DNA of 6,859 nt from the NCBI GenBank assembly GCA_945835425.1, contig CAMAJC010000104.1:1-6859 (forward strand), in the 5' to 3' direction. The notes beneath the pieces are model-generated. The model was not told the origin of the DNA. It did not search any database and saw only the letters and a program-made list of their open reading frames with translations. The DNA comes from an uncultured Clostridia bacterium (GTDB lineage Bacteria > Bacillota > Clostridia > Oscillospirales > Ruminococcaceae). Shown piece after piece: positions 1-5,418 of the stretch (its first letter is position 1; each line of letters begins with the position of its first letter). The position numbers and the translations under genes were made by a program.

Positions 1-40
1 GCTACATGCAAATGATTGTTACGTTTGTTTCTTATAGACT
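1..40 (-). repeat. Left arm of long-range inverted repeat (partner at 5919-5958)
   Basis: The reverse complement of this stretch matches 5919-5958 at 36 of 40 positions by my hand alignment, including an uninterrupted match over CAAACGTAACAATCATTTGC. The partner copy continues from its terminal TGTAGC into a 19-bp-stem hairpin. Here the equivalent TGTAGC is positions 1-6 read on the minus strand, so any matching hairpin would lie just outside the window. This is a dispersed intergenic repeat unit; its function is unknown. Confidence 0.75.
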
Positions 41-55
41 TTATCTACAAGCTGA

Positions 56-76
56 GCCGCAGCACTCCGCTGCGGC
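56..76. terminator. GC-rich hairpin downstream of lexA, possible terminator
   Basis: GCCGCAGC (56-63) and GCTGCGGC (69-76) form a perfect 8-bp stem with a 5-nt loop, 9 nt beyond the lexA stop. On the plus strand it is followed by a T-rich run (ACTTTGTTTT), which suits a transcript arriving from the left of the window. On the minus strand, the direction of lexA, the sequence after the stem lacks a clear T tract. It may therefore end a convergent upstream gene, with lexA termination weak or dependent on another signal. Confidence 0.5.
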
Positions 77-84
77 ACTTTGTT

Positions 85-675
85 TTACTCATAGTTTCTC
101 ATTAACGTGACGACCTTGCCGAGGATGACCGCTTCGGTGGTGAGGATGGGCTTGAAGGACGGGTTTTCCGGCTGCAGGCGGATATGGTCGATCTCGTTGT
201 AGAACCGTTTGACGGTCGCTTCGTCGTCGATCATCGCCACGACGATATCCCCGTTGTCGGCCACCGGCGTCCGGCGGACGATGACGATATCCCCGTCCAT
301 AATCCCGGCGCCGATCATGCTGGTGCCGCGGACATGGAGGGCAAAATAATCGCTGGCGCTGCCGGGAAGGTTGCTGACCGGGATGTACTCCTCGATCTCC
401 TCAATGGCGGTGATGGGGATGCCGGCGGTGACGGTGCCCAGGAGCGGCACCGACTTGGAGTTGTTGCCGGGAAGCTTGATGGTGCGCTTTTTCAGCGGGT
501 CTTTGACGATATATCCCTTTTCCTCCAGAATCTGCAGGTAATAATGGACGGTCGAGGTGGACTTGATGCCGACCTCCTCACAAATCTCCCGGACGGTCGG
601 GGAAAAGTTCTTGTTCTGGATGCAGTCGCGGATATAATCATAAATCATCATTGCTTTATTGTTCTGGTTCTCCAT
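85..675 (-). CDS. lexA: LexA, SOS-response transcriptional repressor
   Basis: LexA dimers bind operators of DNA-damage genes. RecA filaments on single-stranded DNA trigger self-cleavage and derepression. The 196-aa length is usual for the family. Residues 1-65 form a winged helix-turn-helix (SPTVREICEEVGIKS then STVHYYLQILEEKGYI). A short linker leads to the S24 peptidase fold at about 75-196. The self-cleavage bond is visible as Ala84-Gly85 in VTAGIP, the catalytic serine as Ser119 in GTSM, and the general-base lysine as Lys156 in ATVKRF, so the repressor should be cleavable. The ATG at 675 is chosen because AGGAGG (minus strand, 683-688) lies 7 nt upstream. A MITE-like element begins about 10 nt beyond the RBS, and I found neither a convincing lexA promoter nor a LexA operator close to the start, so autoregulation cannot be shown here. 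Identity is very secure. Confidence 0.97.
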   Translation of the reverse strand: MENQNNKAMMIYDYIRDCIQNKNFSPTVREICEEVGIKSTSTVHYYLQILEEKGYIVKDPLKKRTIKLPGNNSKSVPLLGTVTAGIPITAIEEIEEYIPVSNLPGSASDYFALHVRGTSMIGAGIMDGDIVIVRRTPVADNGDIVVAMIDDEATVKRFYNEIDHIRLQPENPSFKPILTTEAVILGKVVTLMRNYE

Positions 676-682
676 GAGTGAG

Positions 683-688
683 CCTCCT
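683..688 (-). promoter_or_regulatory. lexA ribosome binding site
   Basis: AGGAGG on the minus strand sits 7 nt before the ATG at 675 and fixes the lexA start. The adjacent MITE-like element begins only about 12 nt further upstream, so the element did not destroy the translation signal but may have replaced the promoter region. Confidence 0.85.
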
Positions 689-729
689 TTTAATTAATGA
701 ATAATGAAGAATGAAGAATGAATAATGAA

Positions 730-744
730 GCGGTCACGGACCGC
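730..744. repeat. Perfect hairpin inside the MITE-like element (lexA side)
   Basis: GCGGTC-ACG-GACCGC is a 6-bp stem with a 3-nt loop directly adjoining the terminal repeat. Its stem and loop size resemble the hairpins at 2406-2422 and 2525-2541, but it lacks their TGTAGC head. Confidence 0.6.
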
Positions 745-970
745 GTTTGTTCGCGACGGTCGCTCCTGCTCCGCAATCCGCTCGTCCCGGATAACCTTTG
801 CCTGAGCAAACGCGCCGGGCAGATTGAATGAAACCAAATAAAGATGGTAAGGGCAATCCTCAGGTCGCCCGTGCCTTCCGAGTCTATGCCGCATTCCCCT
901 TTATACAAATCGTGCGGTGCAGGACGCCGGATAATTGCAGGCTATCGGGCGGGAACGTTGCAATTCATTC

Positions 971-989
971 ATGCGCCGATCCGGCGCAT
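971..989. repeat. Perfect hairpin inside the MITE-like element (trkA side)
   Basis: ATGCGCCG-ATC-CGGCGCAT is an 8-bp perfect stem with a 3-nt loop, about 17 nt inside the right terminal repeat. Together with 730-744 it gives the element a subterminal hairpin at each end. Confidence 0.6.
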
Positions 990-1041
990 ACCATAATTAT
1001 TCATTATTCATTATTCATTTTTCATTCTTCATTATATACTA

Positions 1042-1698
1042 TTACAGCTTGAGCTTCTTGCGCACAGCCTCCAGGCCGTCGCCCTTGACCAGCACGACCA
1101 GCTTGTCGCCTGCGAATATCTCGGTGTTGCCGCGCGGGATGATGACCTCATGGCGGCGCTCCACCGCTACAATGACCGACTGCTCCGGCGGACGGATGTC
1201 GGAGAGCTTGCGCCCGGAATAGGCAAAGTCGTTTGGCAGCATGATCTCGTGGAGGTTCGCTTCTCCCTGTCCCAGGGTCGCGATATGCTTAAAGCCCGAC
1301 AGGTCGACCTCCCATTCGATCATCCGCGCGATGGCGTCGGTGCTGGAGACGACGATATCGATGCCCAGCTTGCGCATGATATCGGCGTTCTTGGGGTTGT
1401 TGACCTTCGCCGCCGTCCGCTTGATCGGGAACATCATCTTCGCCAGCTGGCAGGTGATGAGGTTCTGCTCGTCCTTGCCGGTGACAGCCACCAGGACGTC
1501 GGCAGTGTCCGCGCCTGCGGCCCGCAGCGCTTCGGAAGTCGTGCCGTCCCCGCAGACCACGGGAATATCCAGCGTTTCCAGTATCTCGGAACAGACCGCG
1601 CTGTCCGATTCAATGACGGTCGGCTCATGCTGATGCTCCAGGAGTGTCTTCGCCAGATAAAAGCCCAGCTTGCCGCCGCCTACGATTACAATATTCAT
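1042..1698 (-). CDS. TrkA/KtrA-type RCK regulatory subunit of a K+ transporter (second of a tandem pair)
   Basis: This is a 218-aa soluble protein with the two-domain layout of TrkA/KtrA gating subunits, which bind nucleotide and control a Trk/Ktr potassium channel from the cytoplasmic side. Residues 1-120 form a Rossmann RCK_N domain. The dinucleotide motif is intact as Gly7-x-Gly9-x-x-Gly12 (GGGKLG), with acidic Glu30 at the end of strand 2 and VAVTGKDEQNLITCQLAK further on. Residues 135-218 look like an RCK_C (TrkA_C) domain (GRKLSDIRPPEQSVIVAVER ... GDKLVVLVKGD). The ATG at 1698 follows GAGAGG (minus strand, 1705-1710), which overlaps the stop codon of the upstream trkA-like gene 10 nt away, so translational coupling is likely. 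No TrkH/KtrB membrane subunit is in the window. The family call is firm; assignment to a particular Trk or Ktr system is not. Confidence 0.92.
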   Translation of the reverse strand: MNIVIVGGGKLGFYLAKTLLEHQHEPTVIESDSAVCSEILETLDIPVVCGDGTTSEALRAAGADTADVLVAVTGKDEQNLITCQLAKMMFPIKRTAAKVNNPKNADIMRKLGIDIVVSSTDAIARMIEWEVDLSGFKHIATLGQGEANLHEIMLPNDFAYSGRKLSDIRPPEQSVIVAVERRHEVIIPRGNTEIFAGDKLVVLVKGDGLEAVRKKLKL

Positions 1699-1708
1699 CT
1701 GTTACCTC

Positions 1709-2323
1709 TCAGTCCACGATCCGCGCCACAGCCAGCTGATCGCCTTCCTGCAGCAGCCCGGTGTCGTCCAGAGCCATGACCAGATGCTCGCCGTCCCGGA
1801 TAACGCCCAGCACCGTTTCCCCGCGCCTGCAGGTGATCTCTCTTGCCCGCATGCCGATCAGGTGGTCCGGCACCGGCATCAGGGTCACGTTTAAGGTCGA
1901 GTGGCCGATGGTGACCTGCCGCTGATCCTGCTGCAGCAGATACCCCTTGAGGGACGCGACCGCGATGTTCGTCGGACATACGGTCGTCATCCGCGAACCG
2001 AACAGCTCTTCCCGCACCGGGTCACGCAGCGAGGCGATGACCGTCTGAATCCCAAAGACCTCGGTGGCGATCTGGGCAACCATCAGGTTGACGTTGTCGT
2101 CCTCGCTGACCGCCGCAACCGCGTCGCAGTTCTCGATCCCGGCACCCCGCAGCGCGTCCTGGTCGATCAGAATGCCCGTGGTGAAATAGCCGGTGTAGTT
2201 ATCCGGCAGCAGGCTCTGGGAAGCTTCCTGCGGGTCAATGACCGAGATGTCGTGCCCTTCCTCCGCCAGCTGCCCGGCAAGAGACGCACCCGCTTTGCTG
2301 CATCCGGCAATCAGTATGTTCAT
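1709..2323 (-). CDS. TrkA-type NAD-binding/RCK protein (first of a tandem pair, altered glycine motif)
   Basis: This is a 204-aa protein of the TrkA/RCK family and the promoter-proximal partner of the gene that follows 10 nt downstream. Residues 1-120 are Rossmann-like (MNILIAG start, Asp30 at the end of strand 2, then AVSEDDNVNLMVAQIATEVFG). Residues 133-204 resemble RCK_C (GMRAREITCRRGETVLGVIR ... EGDQLAVARIV). The nucleotide motif reads G-C-S-K-A-G at residues 7-12: the middle glycine of GxGxxG is Ser9, unlike the intact motif in the partner. The two may form a hetero-assembly in which only one subunit binds nucleotide normally, but that is inference. The ATG at 2323 is preceded by GAAAGGAACGAGGAC, a usable Shine-Dalgarno stretch. 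I found no clear promoter in the 291-bp gap upstream. Confidence 0.88.
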   Translation of the reverse strand: MNILIAGCSKAGASLAGQLAEEGHDISVIDPQEASQSLLPDNYTGYFTTGILIDQDALRGAGIENCDAVAAVSEDDNVNLMVAQIATEVFGIQTVIASLRDPVREELFGSRMTTVCPTNIAVASLKGYLLQQDQRQVTIGHSTLNVTLMPVPDHLIGMRAREITCRRGETVLGVIRDGEHLVMALDDTGLLQEGDQLAVARIVD

Positions 2324-2405
2324 GTCCTCGTTCCTTTCTGTGTCTATGTTCGTAAAACGCTGCGCCGTTCTGTACCCGGTTTTGGCCGGTTTATGCAGTT
2401 CCGGT

Positions 2406-2428
2406 GGCGGTCAAAGACCGCCGCTACA
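2406..2428 (-). repeat. TGTAGC-headed hairpin repeat, copy 1
   Basis: Read on the minus strand this is TGTAGC (2428-2423) followed by GGCGGTC-TTT-GACCGCC, a perfect 7-bp stem with a 3-nt loop at 2406-2422. The same head and layout, with a different stem, occur at 2519-2541 and 5953-5993. It lies in the leader region of the trkA-like pair, about 80 nt from the start codon. There is no T tract, so it is unlikely to be an intrinsic terminator. Confidence 0.65.
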
Positions 2429-2518
2429 ACGCGGTGACGGCAGCGTGTTTGGGCTGGATATCGATTCCGCAGCCGCCAATGAACAAACGCACTGCTCTGG
2501 ATGGTTTATTTATTCGCC

Positions 2519-2541
2519 TGTAGCGGCGACCTGCGGTCGCC
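2519..2541 (+). repeat. TGTAGC-headed hairpin repeat, copy 2
   Basis: TGTAGC (2519-2524) is followed by GGCGACC-TGC-GGTCGCC, a perfect 7-bp stem with a 3-nt loop (2525-2541). It has the same head, the same GGC stem opening and the same loop length as the copies at 2406-2428 and 5953-5993, but a different stem sequence. It lies between the trkA-like pair and the TVP38-like gene. Confidence 0.65.
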
Positions 2542-2580
2542 ACTGATGAATAGAAGCTGTCCAAACAGTACGGTTAATTC

Positions 2581-2602
2581 GCTTGTAACGGCTCCAATGT
2601 CC
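2581..2602 (+). repeat. Half copy of the TGTAGC-headed repeat
   Basis: These 22 bases match 5950-5971 at 21 positions (TGTAAC instead of TGTAGC) and reproduce the whole left arm of the long hairpin there, including GGCTCCAATGTCC. The complementary right arm is missing: the sequence changes to GCCGGAATC and runs into the end of the TVP38-like gene 13 nt later. It is either a truncated hairpin or a substrate from which hairpins are completed. Confidence 0.7.
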
Positions 2603-2614
2603 GCCGGAATCATC

Positions 2615-3355
2615 CTAATCAGAATGTTCTTCCTTATTATGCAGCCGTTTATAGTACCAGCCGCCGCCGATCGCTCCGACAATCATCAGCAGATACAGTA
2701 TCGCCGACAGCCACCACCGCCCATCGAGCAGACTCGACGCGGCAAAGGTGGTCAGAAAAACCCCGGGAACCCGGGCAAGTGTTGAAATCAGGATAAACCG
2801 TCCCCGTTTCATCGGGGTCAGCGGCGCGAAATAAGTCAGCAGGTCCTTCGGCACGCCGGGAATCAGAAACAAAATCCACGTCAGCGCCTCAGCGCTCTTT
2901 TCTTCCCGGAAGGCGCGGAGCTTTTTGAGCCTGCCCGGCTGCTGTCCGCCGTGGAAGGCTTCGACCGCCGCCTGTCCCAGCCAGTTCACCATCCACCAGA
3001 CAATGGAAGCCGCTATCGCCGACCCGGCCAGCAGAATCACCCCGCCGAGCAGTCCGCCGTACAGCGCTCCGGCTACCATCTGCATCGGTCCGCCGGGGAT
3101 GAAGGCCAGGATGATCTGGATAACCTGCACCGCCAGCAGAATCACCGCGCCCAGCAGCCGGTTGCCGTCCAGAAAACGGTCCATGGCCGCAGCCGGGTCG
3201 TCGGAGGTGAAAATCCGGTACAGCTCCCAGCGGTTGCGCAGCAAAAACCAGATGACCCCTGCCGCCAGCAGGACGACTCCTGCCGCGGCGATCATACGCA
3301 GCGTCTTTTTTACCCGGTGCGTCCGGGCAGCATCTTCCCTGTTATCCTTCGCCAT
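2615..3355 (-). CDS. TVP38/TMEM64 (DedA-like, VTT domain) membrane protein
   Basis: This is a 246-aa polytopic membrane protein of the TVP38/TMEM64 branch of the DedA/SNARE-associated superfamily. Known relatives are implicated in envelope lipid handling; the substrate here cannot be told. A basic cytoplasmic N-terminus (1-20) precedes hydrophobic segments at about 21-39, 66-86, 93-118, 157-176, 186-208 and 214-235. Family hallmarks are the re-entrant loop FIPGGPMQMVAGALYGGLLGG at about 85-104 and the second half-motif LIPGVPKDLLTYFAPLTPM (Pro166, Lys170, Asp171). I chose the ATG at 3355, with GAGAGAAG just upstream; an upstream in-frame TTG at 3385 would add 10 charged residues and cannot be excluded. 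A near-consensus promoter lies about 70 nt upstream. The gene is divergent from metK and looks monocistronic. Family is secure, role unassigned. Confidence 0.9.
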   Translation of the reverse strand: MAKDNREDAARTHRVKKTLRMIAAAGVVLLAAGVIWFLLRNRWELYRIFTSDDPAAAMDRFLDGNRLLGAVILLAVQVIQIILAFIPGGPMQMVAGALYGGLLGGVILLAGSAIAASIVWWMVNWLGQAAVEAFHGGQQPGRLKKLRAFREEKSAEALTWILFLIPGVPKDLLTYFAPLTPMKRGRFILISTLARVPGVFLTTFAASSLLDGRWWLSAILYLLMIVGAIGGGWYYKRLHNKEEHSD

Positions 3356-3423
3356 AGGGCTTCTCTCTCTTTCGGCAGGACGCAAAGCGCCCCCGTTTTG
3401 GGGACAATATTTTCTCTGTTTAT

Positions 3424-3452
3424 ATTGTAATAGAAATCAGACAAAATGTCAA
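3424..3452 (-). promoter_or_regulatory. Sigma-A-type promoter for the TVP38-like gene
   Basis: On the minus strand, TTGACA (3452-3447) and TACAAT (3429-3424) are separated by exactly 17 nt, which predicts a start near 3417 and a leader of about 60 nt before the ATG at 3355. A palindrome (3462-3473) lies about 10 nt upstream of the -35 box and could be an operator. Confidence 0.85.
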
Positions 3453-3461
3453 GGGTTTCTT

Positions 3462-3473
3462 AAACATATGTTT
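3462..3473. promoter_or_regulatory. Perfect 12-bp palindrome upstream of the -35 box, possible operator
   Basis: AAACATATGTTT is a perfect dyad next to the promoter at 3424-3452. Extended to 3461-3474 it agrees with 12 of 14 positions of the Bacillus-type LexA (DinR) box CGAACRNRYGTTYC. However, both outer core bases of GAAC...GTTC are altered (AAAC...GTTT), and it lies upstream of the -35 box rather than over the promoter. It may serve another regulator or be chance in an AT-rich stretch. Confidence 0.3.
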
Positions 3474-3486
3474 CAAAAATATTTGT

Positions 3487-3672
3487 TTGAGATTATGGGA
3501 ACCGATTTCCTACAATGTCCATGGAACCTGCGGGTACAATCTCCAAAACGGCGAACCGTCCGCCATGGGGTTCCATTATCTGCCTCGTTTCCGGCTATAA
3601 AACCAAAATCCGTCCGCTGTTTACGGAAAAATAAGCGGAATTGTAAAATTTTTCCCGGATGTTCTGTATCTA
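3487..3672 (+). other. Unassigned intergenic stretch with candidate promoter and stem-loops
   Basis: This lies between the two divergent, well-formed promoters and holds no credible gene. TTGAGA (3487-3492), an 18-nt spacer and TACAAT (3511-3516) form a plausible plus-strand promoter. Just downstream, ATGGAACC (3521-3528) is complementary to GGTTCCAT (3569-3576), enclosing a small ACGG-CGAA-CCGT hairpin (3548-3559). No clear intrinsic terminator follows before the metK promoter. It could be an auxiliary metK promoter, a small RNA, or nothing. The minus-strand open frame across it lacks a family-like sequence. Confidence 0.3.
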
Positions 3673-3701
3673 TTGACAATAGGCGGACGGACGGGTATAA
3701 T
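3673..3701 (+). promoter_or_regulatory. Consensus sigma-A promoter for the riboswitch-metK transcript
   Basis: TTGACA (3673-3678) and TATAAT (3696-3701) are both perfect hexamers with a 17-nt spacer. The predicted transcription start, near 3708, is only a few bases before the SAM-I aptamer at 3715. Such a strong promoter is expected where expression is limited by transcription attenuation. Confidence 0.93.
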
Positions 3702-3714
3702 GATGATGATAATC

Positions 3715-3820
3715 ACCTTATCAAGAGTGGCGGAGGTACAGGACCTGTGAAACCACGGCAACCACCCTGCGGGGAACGGTGCCATTTCCTACGACGTTTT
3801 TAACGATCGAGAGATGAGGT
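3715..3820 (+). promoter_or_regulatory. SAM-I (S-box) riboswitch aptamer
   Basis: This RNA element binds S-adenosylmethionine and in S-box genes turns expression off when SAM is plentiful. The conserved blocks are present in order: CTTATCAAGAGTGG (3717-3730), a GGAGG-type kink-turn segment, GTGAAACCACGGCAACC (3747-3763), GGTGCCATTTCCT (3778-3790), and the closing GAGATGAGGT (3811-3820). ACCTTATC (3715-3722) pairs with GATGAGGT (3813-3820) to close helix P1 with one G-U pair. It lies between a consensus promoter and an intrinsic terminator, ahead of metK, the enzyme that makes the ligand, so it gives direct product feedback. Confidence 0.95.
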
Positions 3821-3837
3821 ATCATGAATCGCATTTC

Positions 3838-3879
3838 ATGAGCACTTGTCCCAGACGTTCGGACGGGTGCTCATTTTTT
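3838..3879 (+). terminator. Riboswitch expression-platform terminator
   Basis: ATGAGCACTTGTCC (3838-3851) pairs with GGACGGGTGCTCAT (3861-3874), a 14-bp stem with two G-U pairs and a 9-nt loop, followed at once by a T6 run (3874-3879). A competing hairpin, TCATGAA (3822-3828) with TTCATGA (3835-3841), overlaps the foot of the left arm and begins right after P1, so it is a candidate antiterminator element. The usual switch, in which the 3' strand of P1 is recruited into the antiterminator, is not fully evident to me. Prediction: SAM stabilises P1 and termination occurs here. Confidence 0.92.
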
Positions 3880-4018
3880 GTGCGTTCCTGGCGCACAGCG
3901 TAAGCAGCAGACAGCTTACACCAAACCATGATACAAAGGTGCTATCATCACAGTCGCCGCCGGAGCCGCTGCCGCGCTTCGGAGCAAAGGCAACGAGCGG
4001 CAGCGCGTCCCACTTTTC
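3880..4018 (+). promoter_or_regulatory. Structured metK leader after the terminator
   Basis: About 140 nt separate the terminator from the metK Shine-Dalgarno, longer than needed. Three further stem-loops can be drawn: GTGCG/CGCAC (3880-3884 with 3892-3896), GTAAGC/GCTTAC (3900-3905 with 3914-3919), and CGCTGCCGC/GCGGCAGCG (3967-3975 with 3997-4005). The last is a perfect 9-bp stem whose loop holds CTTCGG, and it ends 13 nt before the AGGAGG. It may stabilise the transcript or tune translation; no known motif was recognised. Confidence 0.4.
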
Positions 4019-4025
4019 AGGAGGA
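4019..4025 (+). promoter_or_regulatory. metK ribosome binding site
   Basis: AGGAGGA ends 8 nt before the ATG at 4034 and settles the metK start. It is not sequestered by the riboswitch itself, consistent with control at transcription rather than translation. Confidence 0.85.
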
Positions 4026-4033
4026 ATATACTT

Positions 4034-5221
<1,188 letters not shown>

Positions 5222-5225
5222 GCCC

Positions 5226-5300
5226 ATGTACAATTCAACGCTTTGCTGTCTTGAACGGGATGGGCAGTATCTGATGCTTCATCGCATCAAGAAAGTATAG
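5226..5300 (+). pseudogene. Truncated 5' duplicate of the NUDIX gene
   Basis: The first 23 codons match the start of the intact NUDIX gene (5419 onward) at 59 of 69 bases. Nine of the ten differing codons are synonymous; the only amino-acid change is Cys8 for Tyr8 (STLCCLE versus STLCYLE). The frame then ends at GTA TAG, before the Nudix box, so the 24-residue product cannot be an active hydrolase. The ATG is 4 nt after the metK stop with no good Shine-Dalgarno, so any translation would rely on coupling to metK. Homology ends about 10 nt before a 56-nt palindrome, suggesting that a deletion or insertion truncated a once complete paralogue. Confidence 0.88.
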
Positions 5301-5304
5301 TATA

Positions 5305-5360
5305 GTGTTTTTCCCGCCGCCTGCATAATTGCAGGCGGCTCTGCTGAGCGGGAAAAACAC
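5305..5360. repeat. 56-nt imperfect palindrome between the two NUDIX copies
   Basis: GTGTTTTTCCCGC (5305-5317) is perfectly complementary to GCGGGAAAAACAC (5348-5360). Inside, CGCCTGCA (5318-5325) pairs with TGCAGGCG (5330-5337) around a TAAT loop, leaving a one-sided bulge at 5338-5347. There is no T tract after the structure on either strand, so it is a poor intrinsic terminator. The T run is inside the stem. It looks like an inserted palindromic unit at the breakpoint of the truncated NUDIX copy. Read-through from metK would put this hairpin in the NUDIX transcript. Confidence 0.7.
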
Positions 5361-5418
5361 ACCCGGATAAGCTTCCCGGAAAGCGGAAATATTGATTAAG
5401 CAGAGGTTATCTAAAGCC

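Larger units (their letters stand above)
701..1035. mobile_element. MITE-like element with 29-bp terminal inverted repeats
   Basis: Positions 701-729 and 1007-1035 are inverted repeats that match at 28 of 29 positions. Each is built from short AT-rich units such as ATGAAGAATGAA. Between them lie about 277 bases of GC-richer DNA with no credible gene. Two internal palindromes sit near the ends: GCGGTC-ACG-GACCGC (730-744) and ATGCGCCG-ATC-CGGCGCAT (971-989). Size, structure and lack of a transposase fit a non-autonomous MITE-type insertion. I could not see a clear target-site duplication. Open frames across it end in low-complexity FIIHSS/SLFI-type peptides produced by the repeats and are not believable proteins. 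The element ends 6 nt after the stop of the neighbouring trkA-like gene and about 12 nt before the lexA RBS, so it occupies nearly the whole intergenic gap. Confidence 0.7.

Noticed and set aside
184..681. 165-aa plus-strand open frame opposite lexA
   Set aside because: It is antisense to the complete lexA, with an Asp/Gly/Val-rich shadow composition and no recognisable domain.
894..990. TTGCAA/TGCAAT and TATAAA-like hexamers on the minus strand inside the MITE-like element as a lexA promoter
   Set aside because: No pair has both reasonable hexamers and 16-18 nt spacing, so a promoter could not be supported.
828..1052. Plus-strand 74-aa open frame, and a matching minus-strand frame at 690-908
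   Set aside because: Both run through the MITE-like element and end in low-complexity FIIHSS/SLFI-type residues generated by its terminal repeats; they have no RBS and no family-like sequence.
3356..3385. Upstream TTG start for the TVP38-like protein
   Set aside because: It would add ten charged residues not typical of the family. The ATG at 3355 has a purine-rich stretch just upstream. The TTG is not impossible, only less likely.
3473..3679. 68-aa minus-strand open frame between the divergent promoters
   Set aside because: It has no convincing RBS and no domain, and its end overlaps the region of the TVP38-like promoter and palindrome. The stretch is better treated as regulatory or unassigned DNA.
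2925..3803. 292-aa plus-strand open frame
   Set aside because: It is antisense to the TVP38-like gene for its first part and then crosses two promoters and the SAM-I aptamer. Its composition (Ser/Pro/Arg-rich) is that of a shadow frame in GC-rich DNA.
5392..5418. Upstream TTG start for the NUDIX protein
   Set aside because: The truncated duplicate aligns exactly from the ATG at 5419 (MYNSTLC), and homology does not extend into the extra nine codons.
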